DNA of 64,000 bases from Loktanella sp. S4079. Its GTDB lineage: Bacteria > Pseudomonadota > Alphaproteobacteria > Rhodobacterales > Rhodobacteraceae. The position numbers were made by a program, and so were the translations under genes. Positions 9,195 through 17,000 of this stretch are shown piece by piece. Below the pieces are notes generated by a model. It was not told where the DNA came from, ran no database searches, and was given only the letters and a program-made list of their open reading frames with translations. Location of the stretch: contig NZ_JXYE01000002.1 in assembly GCF_000967725.1 (NCBI RefSeq), positions 806,001 through 870,000 of the forward strand, written 5' to 3'. How positions within the stretch are numbered: position 1 is the first letter of the stretch; each line of letters begins with the position of its first letter.

Positions 9195-9803
9195 TCAGAC
9201 CATATATTGATCACGTGCAATCATCGCAGCGTGCGTTCTGTTTTTGGCCTGTAGTTTCCGACAGAGTGTCTTGACGTGCAGCTTTACGGTCACTTCCTTG
9301 AGATCCGTATCGCGGGCGATCTCCTTGTTGGATTTCCCTTCGGTAATCCCCTTGAGCACCTGCTTTTCACGTTCGGTCAGATGACTGGTCGCACTGTTTT
9401 CTTCTTCTTGCGCCGTCATGAAATCCAGTGGCGCGTAAATCTCGCCCATCGCCATAAACTTGCAGGCATTGATCAATGACTTTGCCGCCATCGTTTTGGG
9501 CAGGAAACCAGCCGCCCCCATGCTGAGCGCCTTCTCAGCAATTGATTTATCTGCTGAACCAGAAATCAATGCAACTGGCCGACCATCGTTGGTTTCCAGC
9601 GCCCTTTCCAGTCCGGCCAATCCGTTCATTCCCGGCATCGCATAATCTAGCAAAACAAGCGCCATCGGGGAGCTTTTGTCAATTTCGGTTAGCGCATCGT
9701 CAAGGCAGGCTGCCTGCGCAACTTGCACGCCCTGCTCTTGTTGCAAATATAGGGCCATTGTTTCGCGTACCATATCATGATCATCAGCGATCAGAATCTT
9801 CAT
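9195..9803 (-). CDS. LuxR/NarL-family response regulator
   Basis: The 202-aa product has a receiver domain at about residues 1-120 (acidic pocket IADDHD, phospho-acceptor Asp53 in LLDYAMPGMNG, and a conserved Lys in FLPKTM). A GerE/LuxR-type helix-turn-helix follows at about 138-200 (LTEREKQVL, then NKEIARDTDLKEVTVKLHVK). I chose ATG 9803, which follows AGAGGA and begins directly with the receiver fold, over an in-frame start 15 codons upstream. It is divergent from the hybrid kinase at 10224, which can complete a phosphorelay onto it. It is the natural candidate to bind the CTATCC boxes, including those in its own upstream region. Confidence 0.93.
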   Translation of the reverse strand: MKILIADDHDMVRETMALYLQQEQGVQVAQAACLDDALTEIDKSSPMALVLLDYAMPGMNGLAGLERALETNDGRPVALISGSADKSIAEKALSMGAAGFLPKTMAAKSLINACKFMAMGEIYAPLDFMTAQEEENSATSHLTEREKQVLKGITEGKSNKEIARDTDLKEVTVKLHVKTLCRKLQAKNRTHAAMIARDQYMV

Positions 9804-9942
9804 CACTATCCTCTTTCCAACTAACATTCCGAGCGTCAACCAGAGCACAGCCCCCTATACTCGTCACCATTCGGACTAAACGCGATACCATATTAATAGC
9901 CTGTTTACTTTTGGACGCATATTGTTCGCCTACGCAATTTAC

Positions 9943-9982
9943 CTATCCAAACGTGTACAGAACTATCCCATGGAGAGTATTT
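9943..9982. promoter_or_regulatory. Tandem CTATCC boxes between the divergent regulator and kinase genes
   Basis: CTATCCAAACGTGTACAGAA at 9943-9962 is followed at exactly 20 bases by CTATCCCATGGAGAGTAT (from 9963). A further CTATACCAA lies at 10000. They sit in the 420-base gap between regulator and kinase, so autoregulation is plausible. I see no gene in this gap. Confidence 0.5.
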
Positions 9983-10223
9983 CGATGTCTCCTCAACATC
10001 TATACCAATAAGTTTAGGTACGATCTTAACACGGGGTCAATACAACCAAAGGCAGAAATATAGACTTGGAGAGTAATTTGTTAACGCGTACATCAAAACT
10101 TCTGCTGTGCAAGAATGGTATCCTATCATCCGCTGCATCGCGTGGCCGAACGGGCTGGCGCGGCATTGGTCCAACGTCTGCGCGCGTGAACAATGAAACT
10201 GCGCATCCTGTGGCAGTCTCAGC

Positions 10224-12848
10224 ATGATTGTTTCGGCACGAATCTCGAATTTTTTAGCGGGTGCATTGACCTGCAAATGCACGCGACACCGTTGTAAAGT
10301 CGCGCTTCTCGCTGTGATTACGCTATTGTCGATTGCCGTTCTCTCTACACTGGGGACCCAAGTCCGCAATGAAATCCATCACCTGAGACGCGCGTCGATC
10401 GATAATATTCAATGGAACCTATCACAACTTGAGGTAGATATGCTTACCTTTCAAGATTCGCTTGATCGGTTCAATAACCCGGTCGCCCCGACAACCGTGA
10501 CGGATGTACGCCGTCGGTTTGATGTTTTGTACAGTCGCTACAATGCGTTAAGTTCGGGCCGCACTTTTGAAATCATTCGCGTCAACCCCACCACTCTCGC
10601 GGCGCTCCAACAGATCGAAACCTTTTTGGTCACTCACACGCCAACCATTGACGGGCCGGATACAGAATTATCCGCGCGCACCCTTATTATGGCGAACGAA
10701 CTGCGCGATCTACGCGCCGATGCCCGCCAAATTGCAATCGACGGAATTACAAGCTTTGCAGAAGAAGCCGACGAACACCGCGAACATGCATCGTCCCTGC
10801 TCTACCAGATATCGGTGCTTGCCATTTCCCTGATTGTATTTCTCATTGCGTCGCTGTCCGTTCTTTTTCGTCAGTTTGAAAGCGCACAAGAAGAAAGTCA
10901 CCAACACAAGCTCACCAATGTCAGATTGCAAGCCATCGTTGGGGCCTCACTGGATGCGATTATCGTGACAGATGAAGCGGGTACTGTTTTAGACTATAAT
11001 GATGCAGCCGTTGGCATTTTTGGCTATGCAAGAAAGGAGGCCATTGGCGCCACACTTTCAGATTTGATTAGCCCAGCCTCAAGCCACGAAGAACGGAGCG
11101 CCGACTTTGCCCGGCTCTTTTCTGACGAAGGTACAGGTTTTGTCGGCAGCGGCCTCTCCAAGATCGTGGCCCAGCATAAAGATGGGCACGAATTCCCTAT
11201 TGAAGTGTCGGTCGCATCGTCAGCAGGTGCAGACGGGATGATATTTGTATCGTTCCTACGTGATATTTCACAGCGTGAAACGGCTAAACGCGAACTCACA
11301 ACTGCCCGCGACGAAGCCCTCGCAGCAGATAAGGCCAAGACCGAGTTCCTTGCAGTAATGAGCCATGAAATGCGGACACCGCTGAATGGGATCATGGCAA
11401 CGCTTGATCTGCTTTCGGCAAGTGACATCAAACCAAAGCAGCGCAACTATGTCGAAGTCGCTCAGAAATCGAGCAAGTTTCTGTTGCGTCACATCAATGA
11501 CGTTCTGGATATCTCCAAATTTGAGGCCGGAAAACTAACGCTCAAGAGCAATCGCTTCTCGCCTGTTGCTCTTTTGCAAGAGATGGCAGAAGGCAGCCAG
11601 CTTTTAGCGGCCTCTCAGGGAAATGATGTCTCGGTGAATTGTGATTTTGCTCCAGGGCAAAAGATCATCGGTGATCAGTTCCGGATCAGTCAGATACTCA
11701 TGAACCTTGCTGGCAATGCTCTCAAATTCACCTCTAATGGCGACATTGAATTCTCTCTAAGTACGCTCAAAGGTGCCCACGACAGCGAGATGATTGAGTT
11801 CCGGGTCACCGACAACGGTATCGGCATCCCCGATGATCAGTTGAACACGATCTTTGACGATTTTGTTGCGCTTGATACGTCGTACAGCCGACGTGCTGAC
11901 GGCACTGGCCTTGGACTTGGCATCTGCAAACGCCTTGTTAAGGCAATGGGCGGCGAGATCGGTGTCGAAAGCATCGTCGGAGAAGGCAGTTCGTTCTGGT
12001 TTACCGTCCCGCTACAGATGATTGAGGGTGAAACAAGCCACACCGAGACCGCCACACCGAAACCCACGCCATCCCTCGACCGAGGCAAAGCTGATCATCG
12101 CTCGATTCTTTTAGTTGAGGACAATCAAATTAACCGATTTGTCGCGCGCGAGATGCTCGAAAACCTCGGCCATCGCGTCGTCGAGGCGCATGACGGCAAA
12201 GAAGGCGTGATGCTGGCCAACCAACATGCGTTTGACCTGATTTTGATGGATATCAGCATGCCTGTCATGGATGGCGTCACGGCTGCCCGCGAGATACTCG
12301 AATCGGACGGCAAGAGCTCGGATGCCTATATCGTGGCGTTGACGGCACATACGCAGCCTAGCGAACGGGCGCGCTTCCGAGAGGCCGGGATGTCAGATTA
12401 TTTGACGAAGCCAGTGCGCATGGAAACTCTGCGCAGCACGCTGGAACGCGCGTTGGTGCCGATCACTGAGGCGGCGAAAACACACGAACCCCCAGCGCCT
12501 GCTGGTGATCTCATAGACCATTCGGTCTTGAACGACATGCTCGACTTGTTTGGCCCGGCGCGCTTTGACGAGCATCTTGTCAAATTGGAAAACGAATTTG
12601 ACGAGGCGTTTCGGCAAATCGAATCTGGAATTCCGCTGGATCAGATCGAACCTTTAGCGCACCGCCTTATGGGGTCTCTCGGCACCTTTGGCGCGACGAA
12701 AATTGTTTCAATTCTGGGTCGTGTAGAACAGGCTTGCCAATCGATTGACTCACCGTCGGTCGAGCAAAATTTAAAGCGTGCAAAGGATTGCTGGATTGAG
12801 ACCCGCCAGCAACTACTGGAAATGACAAAGCTCGTCGATCCCGTCTGA
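10224..12848 (+). CDS. Hybrid histidine kinase with PAS, receiver and HPt domains
   Basis: The 874-aa membrane sensor kinase has a first transmembrane segment at about 26-46, a periplasmic sensor region of about 145 residues with no recognised fold, and a second segment at about 193-216. A PAS domain follows at about 232-350. The HisKA domain has His381 in [11 protein letters not shown]. The HATPase has an N box NLAGNALKF and G boxes DNGIGIP and GTGLGLGI. The receiver domain at about 628-745 has Asp676 in [13 protein letters not shown]. The C-terminal HPt domain has His813 in [10 protein letters not shown]. One protein thus supplies His-Asp-His, and the divergent LuxR-type regulator (Asp53) is the likely final acceptor. 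The ATG at 10224 lacks a strong ribosome site, so the start could be a little downstream. Confidence 0.93.
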   Translation: MIVSARISNFLAGALTCKCTRHRCKVALLAVITLLSIAVLSTLGTQVRNEIHHLRRASIDNIQWNLSQLEVDMLTFQDSLDRFNNPVAPTTVTDVRRRFDVLYSRYNALSSGRTFEIIRVNPTTLAALQQIETFLVTHTPTIDGPDTELSARTLIMANELRDLRADARQIAIDGITSFAEEADEHREHASSLLYQISVLAISLIVFLIASLSVLFRQFESAQEESHQHKLTNVRLQAIVGASLDAIIVTDEAGTVLDYNDAAVGIFGYARKEAIGATLSDLISPASSHEERSADFARLFSDEGTGFVGSGLSKIVAQHKDGHEFPIEVSVASSAGADGMIFVSFLRDISQRETAKRELTTARDEALAADKAKTEFLAVMSHEMRTPLNGIMATLDLLSASDIKPKQRNYVEVAQKSSKFLLRHINDVLDISKFEAGKLTLKSNRFSPVALLQEMAEGSQLLAASQGNDVSVNCDFAPGQKIIGDQFRISQILMNLAGNALKFTSNGDIEFSLSTLKGAHDSEMIEFRVTDNGIGIPDDQLNTIFDDFVALDTSYSRRADGTGLGLGICKRLVKAMGGEIGVESIVGEGSSFWFTVPLQMIEGETSHTETATPKPTPSLDRGKADHRSILLVEDNQINRFVAREMLENLGHRVVEAHDGKEGVMLANQHAFDLILMDISMPVMDGVTAAREILESDGKSSDAYIVALTAHTQPSERARFREAGMSDYLTKPVRMETLRSTLERALVPITEAAKTHEPPAPAGDLIDHSVLNDMLDLFGPARFDEHLVKLENEFDEAFRQIESGIPLDQIEPLAHRLMGSLGTFGATKIVSILGRVEQACQSIDSPSVEQNLKRAKDCWIETRQQLLEMTKLVDPV

Positions 12849-12851
12849 AAC

Positions 12852-12897
12852 CTATCCGAAAGGCGATAGGGCTATCCTTTATCCGTTTCAACTATCC
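12852..12897. promoter_or_regulatory. Triple CTATCC box at exact 20-base spacing
   Basis: CTATCC begins at 12852, 12872 and 12892. The first copy extends to CTATCCGAAAGGCGATAGGG, which also contains a CCTATC/GATAGG dyad. The array starts four bases after the kinase stop codon and ends about 80 bases before the muramidase start, so it probably controls the muramidase gene. Confidence 0.55.
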
Positions 12898-12979
12898 GTC
12901 CCCTGACAAGATATTTGTGATGTCCCATGGCAACCTGAACGAGACGAAGGGTTTTAGTAGACGCGGTAAAGGTACATCC

Positions 12980-13678
12980 ATGAAACGTTTGAACTGGCAT
13001 TTAATGGTCTCAGCCTGTTTGATTTCGGGGAGCATGGCACATGCGCAGCCGCGCCCCTCGGTAACAATGGTACCCATCAACGTAAATTTTGAATGGGATA
13101 CAGCATCGACCTCGCAGTTTTGGGCTGCCGCCCGTGCAGGTAAACTCCGTGCGCCGACAACACGGCAAGTCGTTCCTGCCCCCTCCTCACTTCAAACAAG
13201 CGGCAGCCCGATCTCTCGGCTGTTGTCGCTCATTGCTTATGCCGAGGCCGACCAACGCGGCTACGATACCATTCATCAAGGGGCACGACGCCTGCCCCCG
13301 TCACTGCCGACGGAAATGACAGTCGGTCAGGTTCTCGCTTGGGTCGATGATACGCCCGGGCAACCGCATGCCATTGGTCGCTACCAATTTATCCCCTCCA
13401 CTCTGCGAGATCTGATGTATCGCGCAGGCTATTCACACAACATGCGCTTTAGTGCCGAACTTCAGGATAATCTTGCGTGGATCTTGCTCCATGATGCAGG
13501 GTTCCAGGAATTTGTGGATGGGCGCATGAACCGTACCGCTTTTATGAACAACCTCGCCAAGGTCTGGGCTGGACTGCCCACAAGTACCGGACGATCAGCC
13601 TATCATGGTTATGCTGGCAACCGAGCAACCATCAGCTGGTCCACATTTAACCGGGAAATGTCTTCGATATTCGGATAA
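12980..13678 (+). CDS. Lambda-endolysin-like (GH104-type) muramidase/lytic transglycosylase, exported
   Basis: The 232-aa product has a signal peptide (MKRLNWHLMV..., cleavage near AHAQ). The catalytic-type domain resembles phage lambda R: LLSLIAYAEADQRGYD (Glu89 as likely catalytic acid), then AIGRYQFIPSTL and KVWAGLP near the C-terminus. The family cleaves the MurNAc-GlcNAc linkage of peptidoglycan. I chose the ATG at 12980 after AAAGGT, because upstream in-frame starts would bury the signal peptide. No holin or phage genes are nearby. Its upstream CTATCC array and surface-protein neighbours suggest local wall opening for assembly of an envelope-spanning structure, which is inference. Confidence 0.82.
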   Translation: MKRLNWHLMVSACLISGSMAHAQPRPSVTMVPINVNFEWDTASTSQFWAAARAGKLRAPTTRQVVPAPSSLQTSGSPISRLLSLIAYAEADQRGYDTIHQGARRLPPSLPTEMTVGQVLAWVDDTPGQPHAIGRYQFIPSTLRDLMYRAGYSHNMRFSAELQDNLAWILLHDAGFQEFVDGRMNRTAFMNNLAKVWAGLPTSTGRSAYHGYAGNRATISWSTFNREMSSIFG

Positions 13679-13737
13679 AACTCTTCCCCCGCGTATCAGA
13701 ATAGCGACGACACCAGTACCGACCTCAGAGCGTTGTA

Positions 13738-13769
13738 TTTGCCCCCGGCCTGCCCTGCCCGGGGGCAAA
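13738..13769 (+). terminator. Rho-independent terminator after the muramidase gene
   Basis: The 11-bp stem TTTGCCCCCGG (13738-13748) pairs with CCGGGGGCAAA (13759-13769), with a 10-base loop and a following T-run. It lies 60 bases after the muramidase stop. Confidence 0.85.
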
Positions 13770-13847
13770 TTTTTATTCGATCAACTAATAGGTGCAATAG
13801 CCTCGGAGATCTGCATTTTACCCTACTTCTGACGAGATCGCCAAAAA

Positions 13848-13876
13848 CTATGCAAAAGTATAGCTATTTACTCAAA
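13848..13876. promoter_or_regulatory. CTATCC-type box upstream of the 1949-aa gene
   Basis: CTATGCAAAAGTATAGCTAT at 13848-13867, preceded by AA, aligns with the box at 8238 along its length. A degenerate copy TTACTCAAA begins exactly 20 bases later (13868). It lies upstream of the promoter candidate at 13910-13938. Apart from terminator, box and promoter, I see nothing in the gap 13679-14056. Confidence 0.42.
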
Positions 13877-13909
13877 TGACCCAGAGGATGTGCATCCGCA
13901 CTTTATGGA

Positions 13910-13938
13910 TTGGCTTGGCAATTTACTAGGATTGATAT
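13910..13938 (+). promoter_or_regulatory. Candidate promoter of the 1949-aa gene
   Basis: TTGGCT (13910-13915) and TGATAT (13933-13938) are separated by 17 bases, about 120 bases upstream of the GTG start, with the CTATCC-type box just upstream. Confidence 0.35.
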
Positions 13939-14056
13939 CAGGTTTGGATCGTCCATTCATTCATCAACTCAATCTTGAGTTTAAATTCCAACGGACGAGC
14001 GATAGACTAAAATCATGCTGCGTTGGTGGGTTAACGCAGACAGAAAGGTTACCATC

Positions 14057-17000
14057 GTGACGATTACGCAGAAAACGATTTTTCCGAAACGCTTCGACCG
14101 CAAAGCGATTGCGGTTCTTGCCGCGCTCAGCCTGAGCAGCGCATTGGTGACGCCAGATCGGCTTGATGCTGGTGATTTCACGTTTGATTGGAGCGTTATA
14201 GATTGGCCCGAAGGGTCACTGGGTCCAAATACCTATACATTGACTGACCAATATGGGTTTCAGATTGATTCACGAATCCAAATGTCAGGCATTTTTGAGA
14301 GCTATGGACCCGCTAATTCACCAAACGATGACGTCATCTTTGGCGGCAACGTCGAAAGCCTAATTTTGGTGTCAGATGCACCCGTCGGCTCAGCGAATGT
14401 TGGGGATGCAACAGTCAGTACAACCCTTAGCTTTTCATCGGGCGGTATCGTGTTTCCCGTCGATGGGTTAGAGCTCAGAGTTCTGGATATTGACGCGACA
14501 GATAATAACAACGCATCCGATCGGTGCGACTTTGTCACTTTGACCGGGAACAACGGTAATCCACTCTTGACCGTTGCATCTGCAACGCCGACGGTGTTGG
14601 TTGGTCCGGGTCCGGGCTCTGGCGGGACCGGGGCACTGGCTGCGAACCAAGCGCAATGTATTTATGTCGACGGTTTTGGAGCATCACCAACGTCGAATAA
14701 CGACGACACCGGAACGATCATAGCGACCTACCCCAACGATACGTCGTCAACGACCATTTTTTACGATGAATCAATTGGCAATGTACGCCCGCTCTTTCTA
14801 GGAGAAGATCCAGCCGCGCGTGGCATAGGTGTTCTTGGAGATATTGCATTCAATGTCGATCAGTCGATTTCGCTTAGCCGTTCTGTGACACCGACGACAG
14901 GATTGGCCGGCGATTCAGTTACTTATGAATATGTCGTCACCAATAACGGGGCTCTGCCATTTAACACCGGACAAGACCTGATTATCGAAGATGATTTACT
15001 GGGTACGGTGACCTGCCCAGCCATTACGGCACCTGTCGCGCCGGGTGGCACAGTAACCTGTACAGCCCCCTATACGATCACGCCTGCGGATGCGCTTACT
15101 GGTTCAGTAAATAGTAACGCAACTGCCGGGATTGGTGCGATTGGCCAACCTTTTGCAACGCGTCTACAGTCAAATACGGCTAACTTGAATGTCGTTACAA
15201 TCACACCGCCAGGCGAGCCTGGTCCACAGACCTGCTCACCAGAGTCGGTTTTCAGCAAAACACGCACACAACTGGCTGGTCCAGGCAGTGCGGCGGCACC
15301 GACGACCTCTGACATTTTCCTCTATGACGACGTCACATTTGACACCAATGGGAACCCAATTGATATCGTAATGCAGTTGCAAGAAATCAGCAACGCTATC
15401 AACGTCGAGATTAGCAGCGGTCTAGAGGCACGGATGGTTCCGGCCGACAACGGATACGTGACCTATAGCTTGCGGCTAGTGCAGGATGGTTCCGCGACAC
15501 CGTCAAACCCGCAGGGTACCCCAATCGAGCTAAGCCGCATCAACGGCGTGATCGTGCAACAAACTGACGTCGATAGCCGCGGTGCTGGTGACGATTCATC
15601 AGACGTTGTTGGCGTCTCTCTTACCCCCACCACGCTCACGCATTTCAACACTGCACCACTCGCTTCGTTTCCAGCGGCTGGCACTGCGATTGCCATGGAC
15701 CCCGCAAAAACGGGTGACCCAACCAACTGGACCGACGAGCCAAACGAGACCGCCTTTGACAACTACGTCACTTACGAGTTCGACTCGTTCCAAGAAGGAA
15801 CCTTCATTCACGGCTACACTGGCACTTCGATAAATCCCGCGACCCGGGGATCTGGTATCTTGCTCTGTGCGATTGCCAATACTTCGCCCACTGTGGTCGC
15901 CGAAGATGATGACTACACCGCAACTCCGATCAACTCTGTTGGTGGTGGCACCACTGGTGAGGTCATGGCAAATGACACCATCAACGGACTGCCCGCAACG
16001 TTCCTCAACGCAACAATTAGTGTGATCTCAGAGGCCACGCCTGTCACCACGGGTGCTTTGGTTCCCACGCTGGTGACAAGTGGTGTCGATGAGGGCCGCG
16101 TGGTCGTTCCCGATGGTGTACCTGCTGGCAATTACTTTATCGAATATCTGCTTTGCGATGCCACGGATACAACGGATTGCGACCGGGCAAAGGTCACCAT
16201 ATCGGTTTACGATGGTAATGGATTTGATTTCGGTGATGCGCCGCCCAGCTACCTCACGGCGTCGCATGGCGTCCCCGATACGCCCGTTATCTATCTCGGC
16301 GTGGTTCCACCCGACGCAGAACTCGTTGCGCAATCTGACGCGACAGCGACGGCTGACGATGTTTTCAACATCGACGATGAAGACGCGGTATCGTTCCCCA
16401 TCCTGACGCAAGGGACAATCAGCACACTGGATGTCGGCGTTACCGGTAACGGGACACTTCAGGCATGGATCGACTTTAATGGCGATGGCCTGTTTGAACA
16501 AACGCTGGGCGAACGTATCGCAACCGACCTCAGAGACGATGGTTCCGCCTTTGACAATGTCGCAGGTGACGGTGTCATCCAAATTGACGTTGCCGTGCCA
16601 ACAGACGCCACTACGGATACCACATTTGCGCGTTTCCGCTATTCAACCAGCCCAGGCCTATCACCCACGGATTTCGCCCCAGACGGAGAAGTCGAGGACT
16701 ATTCGCTGGTTATTGCTGCAGCTGATCTGGTTGACCGCGGCGACGCGCCAGCCAGCTATGGCGATCCACGTCATATCATTGTCGATGATATTTTCCTTGG
16801 GGCAGGTATTCCTGACTCTGAAACGGATCCACAGAATAGTGTCGATGCGGACGCCGATGACTTCGCGGGTGCAGATGATGAAGATTCTGTCGCTGTTTTC
16901 CCAGTGTTTGAGGTCGGCACCACTGTGTCCGTAACAGTCCAGACACATGAAACACTTAGTTTACAATACGCGCTGGGCATCCCCGTCACGAGTGGCGTCA

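Noticed and set aside
10037..10369. 110-aa minus-strand frame opposite the kinase N-terminus
   Set aside because: It overlaps the kinase start and has no ribosome site or recognisable domain.
12980..13678. Muramidase as sign of a prophage
   Set aside because: No holin, spanin, capsid, tail or integrase gene lies nearby, and the protein has its own signal peptide.
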